A stretch of 64,000 bases of DNA, from NCBI RefSeq assembly GCF_041260665.1, contig NZ_JBGCCT010000008.1, positions 310,001 to 374,000 on the forward strand. Direction: 5' to 3'. This DNA is from Catenulispora sp. GP43. Lineage in GTDB: Bacteria; Actinomycetota; Actinomycetes; Streptomycetales; Catenulisporaceae. This document shows, piece after piece, positions 7,919-15,695 of this stretch (position 1 is its first letter; each line of letters starts with the position of its first letter). The notes beneath the pieces were generated by a model. It did no database searches, was not told the DNA's origin, and worked only from the letters and a program-made list of their open reading frames with translations. A program made the translations under genes and the position numbers.

Positions 7919-9319
7919 ATGAGTCAGCTCATCATCGGCAACCAGCTCACCGAGGAGACCGCCGAGGGCGAAGGCGCCCTGCCGTCGGAGTACCGGCGGT
8001 TCCTGTCCGTGATCTCGCACCGCATGGTGTGGTTCGCACAGGACGGTGATGTTCTGGTCCTGCCGTCGCGCCCCGGCGAGGGGTTCCTGGCATACGTTCG
8101 GCGGGTCAACGGATTGGCGGAGGGCGAGCCGCTCATCGTGGTCCCGCAGCCGGGCCGCCAGGGTGCGGAGCTGCTCTATGACGACCGGCTCGCCGCCCCG
8201 GAGTTCGTGGCGGGTCTCCGGACGCTGATCGCAGAGCGGGGGGTGGACCGGGTCTTCCCGTTCCACCTCGGCGCGGCGGTCCTCCGCCTGGCCCGGGAAA
8301 CCGGGCTGGACGGGCCGTTCGGCGGGGTGGCGTTCCTCGCTGAGCGAGGCGGCGAGCTGGTCAACAGTAAGGCGGCGTTCCGGGCGGTCGCCGCCGGGAA
8401 CGCCGTCCCGATCCCCGACGGCAAGGTCTGCGTCGAGCCGGCCGAGGCCGAGGAGTTCGCATGGCCGCTGCTGGCCGGCGGGCAGTCCGTGATCGTCAAG
8501 CAGGACCTGCACGGCGGCGGCTACGGCAACGAGCTCCTGGTGCCCGCCGAGGGCGTGACCGGCGTCGGGGCCACCAACACCGTCGTGGTCCCGGACCGGG
8601 CCGCACTGGCCGCGCACCTGGTCCGCTCCTGGCCGCGCTACTCCTACGGCGGCTCCCGGCCGGTCGTCGTCGAGCACTACATCCACGACTGCGGCCAGCT
8701 CTACATCGAGTTCCGCGTGACCGCCGAGGCCGTCTCGGTCCTGGACTACGGCCAGGTGCGGATGGAACCGATCATGCACGGCCTGGTGCTGCCGCCGCCA
8801 CCAGAGGAGGTGCCGGACCTGGCGGAGTTCGTCGCCGGGGCCACCCGCGTCGCGCAGGCGCTGCGCGCCGTCGGCTACCGCGGCTACGCCGGCCTGGACG
8901 CGATCGTCACCCCGGCCGGGCGCGTGCTGTTCAACGAGGTCAACGGCCGGGTCGCCGGATCCACCCACCTCGACGCCCTCGCCCGCCGCGCGGTCGGCGA
9001 GGACTACCTGACCGCCAGGGTCCTGATCTCCCGTAATCGGGTGCCCTGGCCTTCCTTCACCGAGGCCGAGGCCCTGCTGGACAAGCACGGCCTGGCCTTC
9101 GACCCGGATGAGCGCACCGGGATCCTGCTGCCCGGCGACGACGACGCCCCGGACGGCCCGACCGGCCAGTTCCTGGTCGTCGGCCGGGACCACGGGCACG
9201 CCGGCGAGCTGGAGCGGCGCGCCCTGGCCGCCTTCGGCCTGGACGGTGGCCCGGACGGTGCCCTGAACGGCGCCCTGAACGGCGCTCCGGACGGCGCCCC
9301 GAACGAAACAGAGGTCTGA
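7919..9319 (+). CDS. PGM1-type (pre-ATP-grasp) peptide/amide ligase
   Basis: 466 residues. The N-terminus (LIIGNQLTEE, then EYRRFLSVISHRMVWFAQDGDVLVLP) matches the pre-ATP-grasp domain of PGM1-like peptide ligases known from pheganomycin-type pathways. The ATP-grasp part shows SVIVKQDLHGGGYGNE (lysine plus glycine-rich loop) and the metal site VLFNEVNGRVAGSTH. Such enzymes join a carboxylate to an amine using ATP. The last 25 residues are a Gly/Asp/Ala repeat tail (GALNGALNG). ATG 7919 is chosen over 7883 and 7913 because it starts the conserved strand and has AGG about 9 bases upstream. It heads the four-gene plus-strand operon and is clearly distinct from the ATP-grasp enzyme at 1978-3258. 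Confidence 0.85.
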   Translation: MSQLIIGNQLTEETAEGEGALPSEYRRFLSVISHRMVWFAQDGDVLVLPSRPGEGFLAYVRRVNGLAEGEPLIVVPQPGRQGAELLYDDRLAAPEFVAGLRTLIAERGVDRVFPFHLGAAVLRLARETGLDGPFGGVAFLAERGGELVNSKAAFRAVAAGNAVPIPDGKVCVEPAEAEEFAWPLLAGGQSVIVKQDLHGGGYGNELLVPAEGVTGVGATNTVVVPDRAALAAHLVRSWPRYSYGGSRPVVVEHYIHDCGQLYIEFRVTAEAVSVLDYGQVRMEPIMHGLVLPPPPEEVPDLAEFVAGATRVAQALRAVGYRGYAGLDAIVTPAGRVLFNEVNGRVAGSTHLDALARRAVGEDYLTARVLISRNRVPWPSFTEAEALLDKHGLAFDPDERTGILLPGDDDAPDGPTGQFLVVGRDHGHAGELERRALAAFGLDGGPDGALNGALNGAPDGAPNETEV

Positions 9320-9320
9320 C

Positions 9321-10139
9321 ATGCGCGCGGACGGACTGGCCGGCCGGACGGCCCTGGTCACCGGAGGGGGCTCGGGCATCGGCCGGGCCGTGGCGGTCGC
9401 GCTGGCCGCCGCCGGAGCCCGGGTGATCGTGGCCGGCCGGACCGCCGCGACGCTGGAGCGGACCGTTGAGCTGGCCGACGAGGCGACCGCTGTGTGGGGC
9501 GGCGAGTCGCTTGTGGGCGGCCAAACCTGGGCGCCGGTCGTGCCGGCCGGCGCCCAGGCACACATCGCGGACGTCACCGACGCCGGCGCCGTGCGGGCGC
9601 TGTTCGCCGCGATCGAGCACGAGCACGGCCGGCTGGACATCGCGGTGAACAACGCCGGCCGGCCCGCCTGGGGCCCGGTCGAGCAGACCCCGCGCGCCGA
9701 ATGGGACGCCGTGCTCGGCGTGAACCTCACCGGCGTGTGGCTGTGCCTGCAGCAGGAGATCGACCTCATGCGCCGCGGCGGCGGGGGAGCGGTGGTCAAC
9801 GTGGTCTCCCGCATCGGCATCCCGATGCGCGAGGAGAACCAGGGCGTGTACGCGGCCAGCAAGGCCGCGCTGAGCATCCTGACCCGGACCGCGGCCCGCG
9901 AGTGCGCCGGCGCCGGCATCCGGATCAACGCCGTCAGCCCCGGCCCCACCGACACCGCGATGGCCCGGTGGGAGGCCGAGAGCCCGGCCGAACGCGACGC
10001 GCGCGTGGCCCGCACCGTCCCGATCGGCCGGCTGGCCGACCCCGCCGAGATCGCCGCCGCCGTGCGCTGGCTGGTCTCCGACGAGGCCTCCTACGTCGTC
10101 GGCCACGACCTGGTGGTCGACGGAGGGCTGAGCGCCTGA
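9321..10139 (+). CDS. short-chain dehydrogenase/reductase, candidate DHHA dehydrogenase
   Basis: 272 residues with classical SDR marks: TGGGSGIGRA for NAD(P) binding (residues 14-23), NNAG, catalytic Ser in NVVSRIG and YAASK, and the PGPT segment after the active site. It follows the ligase gene by one base. In analogous pathways (EntA/DhbA type) an SDR aromatises the isochorismatase product. Here it may turn dihydro-hydroxyanthranilate into 3-hydroxyanthranilate. That role is inferred from context; oxidation of a later intermediate is equally possible. Confidence 0.85.
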   Translation: MRADGLAGRTALVTGGGSGIGRAVAVALAAAGARVIVAGRTAATLERTVELADEATAVWGGESLVGGQTWAPVVPAGAQAHIADVTDAGAVRALFAAIEHEHGRLDIAVNNAGRPAWGPVEQTPRAEWDAVLGVNLTGVWLCLQQEIDLMRRGGGGAVVNVVSRIGIPMREENQGVYAASKAALSILTRTAARECAGAGIRINAVSPGPTDTAMARWEAESPAERDARVARTVPIGRLADPAEIAAAVRWLVSDEASYVVGHDLVVDGGLSA

Positions 10140-10180
10140 GGGCGGCTCGGCCGACCCCTCATCCGACAAGGAGATAGCCG

Positions 10181-11809
10181 ATGCTCATCCTGTCGTTCAA
10201 GGAAGGCCATGACGGTGCCGTGGCGGCGCTCGACGACGGCCGTCTGCTGTTCTCGCTGGAGGCGGAGAAGGACAACTTCCCCCGCTTCGACCGCCTGACC
10301 GCCGAGGTCGTGGCGCGGGCCCTGGACCGGTTGCCCCGGCCCCCGGACGTGGTCGCGGTAGGCGGCTGGGTCAAAGGGTTCTTCACCACCGAGCCCAAGG
10401 CGCTGACCGGCTACTTCGGCGTCGGCCCGGGCTCGGTGAGCGATGGGCGGGGCCGCTTCGCCGGGTTCGACGTGCGCCGCTTCTCCTCCACCCACGAGCG
10501 CTCTCACATCATGTCCTCATACGGCATGGCGCCGATCATCGAGGGAGAGCCCTGTTACGCCCTGGTCTGGGAGGGCAACATCGGGTCCTTCTACCGTGTG
10601 GACTCCTCCGGCCGGATCGAGCACCTCAAGCACGTGATGACCGACCCGGGCAGCAAGTACGCCTTCCCTTTTGCCGTCGCCGACCCGGCGTTCCGGGCCA
10701 GCGCTGGTACCGGCACTGGTACCGGCACCAGCACCAGCACCAGCACCAGCACCAGCACCAGCACCGGCACCGTGCGGCTGCACGACGCCGGCAAGGTGAT
10801 GGCGCTGACCGGCTTCGCCGAGAAGGGCCCGGCCACCGAGGCCGAGCAGGACGTCATCGACTTCATCCTGGCCCAGGAGGCGCTGGTCCACGAGGTGTCC
10901 AAGGACGATCCGCGCCTGGCCCGATGGCGCGACGTCGGCGTGAGCGCACAGGGCTTCAAGAACCTGGCCGCCCGCCACTCCGAGGCCATCTTCGACCGCT
11001 TCCACGACTGGGCCGCGGCCCACCTGCGCGAGGGCCTGCCGCTGCTGATCTCCGGGGGCTGCGGCCTGAACTGCGAGTGGAATCGGCGCTGGGCCGAGTC
11101 CGGACTGTTCTCGCAGGTCTTCGTACCGCCGGTGCCGAACGACAGCGGCTCGGCGCTGGGCACGGCCATCGACGCCCAGCACCACTACACCGGCGTGGCC
11201 GCGATCGACTGGGACGTCCACGCCGGCCTGGAGTTCGTCCAGGACACCGCCTTCGACCCGGCGCGCTACCACACGCGCGACCTGGACCCGGCCGAGGTGG
11301 CCGCGTTCCTGGCCGAGGGCACCGTCATCGCCTGGGTGCAGGGCCGCTGGGAGATGGGCCCGCGGGCGCTGGGCCACCGCTCGCTGCTGGCGGCGCCGTT
11401 CGACGCGGGCATGACCCAGCGCCTGAACCGGATCAAGAAGCGCGAGCCGTACCGGCCGATCGCCCCGGTGGTGCTGGAGTCCGAGGCGCACCGGTGGTTC
11501 CGCGGCTCGATCCCGGATCCGTACATGCTCTATTTCAGCGAGGTGACCACACCGGAACTGGCGGCCGTCACCCACGTCGACGGCACGGCGCGGACCCAGA
11601 CGGTGAACCGGCACCAGAACCCCGAACTGGCCGCGCTGCTGGCCGCGTTCGGCGAGCGCACCGGATTCAGCGTGCTGTGCAACACCTCCCTGAACTTCTC
11701 CGGGCGCGGCTTCATCAACCGCACCTCCGACCTGATCGCCTACGGCGAGCGGCACGGGCTCGACGGCTACGTCGTCGGCGGCTCGTTCATCACCAAGCGG
11801 GGGTCGTGA
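10181..11809 (+). CDS. O-carbamoyltransferase of the NodU/CmcH/TobZ family
   Basis: 542 residues. The N-terminal Kae1-like part has SSTHERSH (102-109), SGGCGLNCEWN (291-301) and PPVPNDSGSALGTAI (316-330), where the metal and carbamoyl-adenylate are held in known members. The C-terminal carbamoyltransferase domain begins near 345 and contains WVQGRWEMGPRALGHRS. These enzymes move carbamoyl phosphate's carbamoyl group, via carbamoyl-AMP, to a hydroxyl of a natural product. An unusual Gly-Thr/Ser-Thr repeat (176-197) is inserted between strands. AAGGAG lies 7 bases before ATG 10181. The acceptor could be the 3-hydroxyl of the hydroxyanthranilate unit or an alcohol on the partner; neither can be read from sequence. 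Confidence 0.87.
   Translation: MLILSFKEGHDGAVAALDDGRLLFSLEAEKDNFPRFDRLTAEVVARALDRLPRPPDVVAVGGWVKGFFTTEPKALTGYFGVGPGSVSDGRGRFAGFDVRRFSSTHERSHIMSSYGMAPIIEGEPCYALVWEGNIGSFYRVDSSGRIEHLKHVMTDPGSKYAFPFAVADPAFRASAGTGTGTGTSTSTSTSTSTSTGTVRLHDAGKVMALTGFAEKGPATEAEQDVIDFILAQEALVHEVSKDDPRLARWRDVGVSAQGFKNLAARHSEAIFDRFHDWAAAHLREGLPLLISGGCGLNCEWNRRWAESGLFSQVFVPPVPNDSGSALGTAIDAQHHYTGVAAIDWDVHAGLEFVQDTAFDPARYHTRDLDPAEVAAFLAEGTVIAWVQGRWEMGPRALGHRSLLAAPFDAGMTQRLNRIKKREPYRPIAPVVLESEAHRWFRGSIPDPYMLYFSEVTTPELAAVTHVDGTARTQTVNRHQNPELAALLAAFGERTGFSVLCNTSLNFSGRGFINRTSDLIAYGERHGLDGYVVGGSFITKRGS
10706..10772. repeat. 6-bp tandem repeat coding GT/ST runs
   Basis: Alternating ggcacc and agcacc units inside the carbamoyltransferase gene keep the frame and add about 22 low-complexity residues. 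It is a typical slippage-prone track. Confidence 0.8.
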
Positions 11810-12498
11810 TGGGGGTCGACGCGATGGCCGCCGGCGCCGCCCTGACCGAGCGGCACGGCGAGCTCCAGGGCCGCCCTGAGCAGTTCGAGCTGCTGGGCCG
11901 CACCTGGTCCCTGCTTCCCGGGGTGTTCGCCCCGGTGCACACCGCCTCCACCGAACTGTTCTCCACCTGGCTGCCGTACCCGGTCGGCGGGGCGTTCCTG
12001 GAGATCGGCTCGGGCGCCGGGGTCACCGCGGTGAGCGCCGCGCTGGCCGGCTGCGCGCACGTCACCGCCGTGGACATCGCCACGGCCGCCGTGGCGAACA
12101 CGCAGGCGAACGCGCGGCGCCACGGGGTGGCCGACAGGGTCAGGGTCCTGCGAAGCGACCTGTTCGACGCGCTGGACGGCGACCAGCGCTACGACGTCAT
12201 CTACTGGAACTCCAACGTGATCGACGCCCCGGAGGAGTTCGAGTACCTGGACGAGCTGCAATGGGCCTTCTTCGACCGCGGGTACGCCGCGCACAGCAGG
12301 TTCCTGAGCCAGGGCCCGAAGCTGCTGGCCCCCGGCGGCCGGATGTTCCTGGGCTTCAACACGCTGGGCAACAAGGAACGGCTGCGCGTCATGGCCGACG
12401 GGCTCGGGCTGGAGCTGGCCACCTACCGCCGCCGGCCCGGCGCGGTCGGGGCGATCTCCGTGGAGCTCAGCCTGCTGGAGATCCTGCCGGCCTGCTGA
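11809..12498 (+). CDS. class I SAM-dependent methyltransferase
   Basis: 229 residues from ATG 11809, which shares one base with the carbamoyltransferase stop (TGATG). Motif I is FLEIGSGAGVTAVSAAL, with the acidic residue of motif II in VTAVDIA. The overall pattern resembles the HemK/PrmC branch, but the NPPY catalytic motif reads NSNV (YDVIYWNSNVIDAPEEF). It is therefore unlikely to be a release-factor or DNA N-methyltransferase. In this operon it probably methylates a hydroxyl, carboxyl or amine of the metabolite. It ends 16 bp from the convergent regulator gene. Confidence 0.82.
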   Translation: MGVDAMAAGAALTERHGELQGRPEQFELLGRTWSLLPGVFAPVHTASTELFSTWLPYPVGGAFLEIGSGAGVTAVSAALAGCAHVTAVDIATAAVANTQANARRHGVADRVRVLRSDLFDALDGDQRYDVIYWNSNVIDAPEEFEYLDELQWAFFDRGYAAHSRFLSQGPKLLAPGGRMFLGFNTLGNKERLRVMADGLGLELATYRRRPGAVGAISVELSLLEILPAC

Positions 12499-12514
12499 CC
12501 GGTGCTGACTCGTG

Positions 12515-14605
12515 CTAGCTCGGCGCGCCCGAGGCCAGCACGAACCGGGCGATCTCCACGCGCGAGCCGATCCCCAGCTTGCGGAAGATGTTCCGCAGGT
12601 GGAACTTCACCGTCTCCGGCGAGCACCGGATCCGCTTGGCGATCTGCTGGTTGGTCAGGCCCTGCACCACCAGCCGGGCCACGGTCTGCTCGCGGCGGCT
12701 GAGGGCCGACCACTCCTCGGCCGCCGCGGGGTCGTGCGTGGGCTGCGGCGTGCTCTGGGACCCGGAGGCAGCAGAGGCAGCAGAGGCTCCGGAAGCCCCG
12801 GACGCGGCGTCCCGGTCCTCGGCGCGCGCGTCCTCCTGCTCCGGCAGCGCCGAGTCCAGCCGCAGATCCAGCCGCTCGTTCAGCTCCGCCCACAGCGTCA
12901 TGTACTTCTCGGACGTGGCGGTGTCGCCCTGCGCGAGCGCGACCCCGGCCAGGTTGCGGTAGGCCGCGGCCTCGATCTCCTGCCATCCCGAGCCCAGGCC
13001 GAGCTCGACCGCGCGCTGATAGTTGTCCTCGGCCTCGCCCAGCCGGTTCGCGGCGAAGCAGGCCATGCCCAGGCTCAGGTGCATCGCGGCCTGCGCGCGC
13101 AGGTTCCGCTCGTGGCGCGCGGCGGCCATCCCGATGTCGGCCATGCGCGTCCATTCGCGCAGCCGGCGGCGCTGGTGGTAGTAGCCGCGCAGGGCGTCCG
13201 GGATGATCCAGCACACCGCCGGATCGCCGGAACGGCGGTGGTGCCGGACCAGCGCCAGCAGGTTGTGGCGTTCGGCGTCCAGCCAGGCCAGCGCCGCCTC
13301 GCGGTGCGCCGGGGCGGCGTCCTGCGGGCCGGCGGTGGTCGTGTAGCGGCCGTTGCGGGCGGGCGACCGGGCAGCAGCCCCTAATCCGCCGGCGGCATTG
13401 GCATCAGCATCGGCTACGGCATTGGCATCAGCATCGGCTACGGCATCGGCCTCGGGATGAGCCCCACCCTCGGAAGCCGGCAGCCGCACCAGGCACGGGT
13501 TCACCAGATCCGCGGCGTCCCGCAGCCGGGACAGCACCCACCGCAGGTGCCCGGCCTCGGCGGCGTGCACCGCCTCGGGGGTCTCGTCGGCGGCGAGCCG
13601 GTCGGCGGCGAACAGCCGGGCCAGCGAGTGCAGGCTGTAGCGGCCGGTCTCGGCCTCGGGACGGACCACGCTGCGGTCGGCCATCCGGTCCAGCGCCTCC
13701 TGCGCCTCCTCCCGGGTGATCCCCGCGACCTGCGCCGCGGCCTCCGGGCAGAAGTCGAACCCGCGCAGCAGCGCCAGCCGCCGGAACACCTTGCGGTCCC
13801 CGGTCTCCAGCGCGTCGTAGGACGAGGTCAGCACGCCGTGCACGGTGATGTCGCCGGCGGTGAGCCGTTTGAGCCGGCGGCGCTCGTCGCGCAGCTGGTC
13901 GCAGAGGTCGTCGACGCTCATCTGGGGCCGCGACAGCAGCCGCGCGGCGGCGATGCGGATCGCCAGCGGCAGGTACCCGCACAGCGCCAGCAGCCCGTCC
14001 ACATCCTCGGTGCCGGTCCAGCGCGCGCCCAGCACCCGGGCCAGCATCGCCGCGGCCTCGGCCTCCGGCATCGGCCCCAGGCGCAGCGGCAGCGCCCCGG
14101 CCAGCCCGCCGAGCCAGTTGCGGCTGGTGACCACCGCCAGGGTGTCCGGGCCGGCCGGCAGCAGCGGGCGCACCTGCGCCTCGTCGGCGGCGTCGTCCAG
14201 GACCACCAGGGTCCGCCGGCCGGCCAGCGTGGTGCGGAACATGCCGACCAGCTCGGTCTGGTCGGCCGGCAGCGGACCGGTGGCGCCCAGGGCGCGCAGG
14301 AACCGGCGCAGCACGTCCGGCACCGGGGTCGGCGCGCCGGTGTAGCCGCCGAGGTCGGCGTACAGGTGCGCGTCCGGGAAGGAGTCGCCGGCCAGCCGCG
14401 CGGCGCGCACCGCCAAAGCGGTCTTGCCGGTCCCGCCCGCACCGGTCACCACGAACAGCTGGCTGGCGTGCGGGGCGGTTTTGGAGGTGCACAGCGTGTT
14501 CGGATCGGTGAGCGCGGCCAGCTCGCTGAGCCGGCCGGTGAAGTCGGTGGTGTCCGGTGGCAGCAATCGGGCGCGCGTCGGCGCGCCGTCGAGAACTCCC
14601 CGCAT
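12515..14605 (-). CDS. STAND ATPase regulator with C-terminal LuxR HTH
   Basis: 696 residues. An NB-ARC module starts with Walker A GAGGTGKT and continues with LVVLDDAADEAQVRPLLP, LPLAIRIAAARLL and a winged-helix linker, as in AfsR. A TPR-like helical region follows (AAMHLSLGMACFAANRLGEAEDNYQRAVELGLG). A LuxR-type HTH ends the protein (LSRREQTVARLVVQGLTNQQIAKRI). The SARP DNA-binding part is absent, so DNA binding must come from the C-terminal HTH. ATG 14605 is preferred over GTG 14638 because AGGGGG lies 7 bases before it. Probably the second cluster-situated regulator. Confidence 0.85.
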   Translation of the reverse strand: MRGVLDGAPTRARLLPPDTTDFTGRLSELAALTDPNTLCTSKTAPHASQLFVVTGAGGTGKTALAVRAARLAGDSFPDAHLYADLGGYTGAPTPVPDVLRRFLRALGATGPLPADQTELVGMFRTTLAGRRTLVVLDDAADEAQVRPLLPAGPDTLAVVTSRNWLGGLAGALPLRLGPMPEAEAAAMLARVLGARWTGTEDVDGLLALCGYLPLAIRIAAARLLSRPQMSVDDLCDQLRDERRRLKRLTAGDITVHGVLTSSYDALETGDRKVFRRLALLRGFDFCPEAAAQVAGITREEAQEALDRMADRSVVRPEAETGRYSLHSLARLFAADRLAADETPEAVHAAEAGHLRWVLSRLRDAADLVNPCLVRLPASEGGAHPEADAVADADANAVADADANAAGGLGAAARSPARNGRYTTTAGPQDAAPAHREAALAWLDAERHNLLALVRHHRRSGDPAVCWIIPDALRGYYHQRRRLREWTRMADIGMAAARHERNLRAQAAMHLSLGMACFAANRLGEAEDNYQRAVELGLGSGWQEIEAAAYRNLAGVALAQGDTATSEKYMTLWAELNERLDLRLDSALPEQEDARAEDRDAASGASGASAASAASGSQSTPQPTHDPAAAEEWSALSRREQTVARLVVQGLTNQQIAKRIRCSPETVKFHLRNIFRKLGIGSRVEIARFVLASGAPS
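13394..13441. repeat. 24-bp tandem duplication in the regulator gene
   Basis: Two identical 24-bp units plus a partial third encode ADANAVADADANA between the NB-ARC and TPR parts. Confidence 0.8.
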
Positions 14606-14664
14606 GCGAGCGCCCCCTGGCAAGAGGTCTGATTTCACCTCGTCGTGCCGAGGCGTGCTGAATG

Positions 14665-14678
14665 AGAACCGATGTTCT
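14665..14678. promoter_or_regulatory. palindrome upstream of the STAND-LuxR gene
   Basis: AGAAC-CGAT-GTTCT lies about 60 bp upstream of ATG 14605 (minus strand), in a locally AT-richer stretch. A possible autoregulatory site; no further evidence. Confidence 0.35.
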
Positions 14679-14784
14679 GTTCTTGTGAAAAGTATCGCAC
14701 AGGGGGTGATCTATGGCTACTGACGATGACTTGAGAATCGCTCACAGTGTTCGATGTCGCCCACGGTCGCGCCGGTCACGGGTG

Positions 14785-15330
14785 TCAACCGATCGCGATG
14801 GTGGCGGGGATCACTTTCTTCGTACCCTCATCCGGTCCCACGTTGCGGTTTCCGGCCCCGCCGGGCACGGCCGGCTTGGCGAAGGTGGCCCCCAGGGCCG
14901 CCAGGAACCTGCGGCCCGGCGCCCAGCCCTCGACGACGTGCGTGCTGATCTGCACGATGTCCTGCTCGGCCGCCGCGGCCGACAGCGCCCGCACCACCGC
15001 CGTCCCGATCCCCAGCCGCCGGAACTCCGGGCGGATCACGAAGGTGCCGATGCCGACCGAGGCGGTGTGCGGGAAGCCGCGCAGCGCGTCCACGAACCCG
15101 ACGACCTCCCGGGCGGCCTCGATGACCAGCAGCACTTTGTCGTCGAACTCATAGCCCTCCGGCAGCGAGTAGTAGGCGCTCTGCACGTCGCCGGGCGCCG
15201 AGGGCTGGCCGGTGGCGGCGACGAACCAGTCGTCGGAGGCGGCGAAGACGGCCAGCACCGCTTCCTCGTCGGCGGGCTCCAGATCGCGGACGGCGACCGG
15301 GTGGCCGTCCACGGACAGATCGATGCGCAT
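14785..15330 (-). CDS. GNAT-family N-acetyltransferase
   Basis: 181 residues from ATG 15330. The GNAT core is visible: VGIGTFVIRPEFRRLGIGTAVVRAL gives the acetyl-CoA pyrophosphate loop (R-x-x-G-I-G), preceded by LLVIEAAREVVGFVDAL. The C-terminus ends in a Gly-rich segment. The substrate is unknown. It stands alone between the cluster regulator and the EF-G leader region. A longer frame to 15366 adds only non-conserved residues. Confidence 0.8.
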   Translation of the reverse strand: MRIDLSVDGHPVAVRDLEPADEEAVLAVFAASDDWFVAATGQPSAPGDVQSAYYSLPEGYEFDDKVLLVIEAAREVVGFVDALRGFPHTASVGIGTFVIRPEFRRLGIGTAVVRALSAAAAEQDIVQISTHVVEGWAPGRRFLAALGATFAKPAVPGGAGNRNVGPDEGTKKVIPATIAIG

Positions 15331-15466
15331 GGCGCCAGTCAAACACCTGACGCCCGGTGCGGTCATCCGTGCTGCCGGAGGTGGGACCGTGGCGGAAACC
15401 AGTTTCGCCGTCGCGGGTGATCGGCTAGCCTCGGCGCATCGACACGCTCAAGGACGGGGAGGGATC

Positions 15467-15565
15467 ATGACACGCGGCAACTCCGCCACTGTGGCTTCCC
15501 GGCACCCCTTCGAGGTGATCCTGGTGTCTTCGCCGGCTCGGCGCCGGCTGCGCGGCCTGCGCTGA
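15467..15565 (+). CDS. 32-residue leader peptide upstream of an EF-G paralogue
   Basis: The ATG at 15467 is preceded by GGGGAGGGA, a strong ribosome binding site. The peptide begins MTRGNSATVASRHPF and ends in a basic PARRRLRGLR. It stops 130 bp before the EF-G-like gene, with a GC-rich hairpin between them (15589-15608). This layout, a short translated ORF followed by RNA structure and then a ribosome-acting protein, is typical of ribosome-stalling attenuators in antibiotic-inducible genes. Function is inferred from position. Confidence 0.65.
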   Translation: MTRGNSATVASRHPFEVILVSSPARRRLRGLR

Positions 15566-15588
15566 GACACCTCCCGGACGCTATCTTC

Positions 15589-15608
15589 GGCCCCTGATAT
15601 ATGGGGCC
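15589..15608 (+). promoter_or_regulatory. hairpin between leader peptide and EF-G paralogue
   Basis: GGCCCC and GGGGCC form a perfect 6-bp stem around the AT-rich loop TGATATAT, 24 bases after the leader peptide stop. There is no T-run after it, so it may act as an anti- or pre-terminator element rather than a simple terminator. Confidence 0.45.
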
Positions 15609-15695
15609 TGATGTCGTGTGCGCTCTTCGCCGCGGCGTCGTGTCCGGGTATCGCGCTGTCCTGATCCACGGCGATTCCCAAAGGATCGATCCATC

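Noticed and set aside
14713-15420. Plus-strand frame starting MATDDDLRIAHS with a good AGGGGG site
   Set aside because: After about 24 codons it runs antisense through the acetyltransferase gene and the translation has no protein-like character. The start may belong to a vanished gene.
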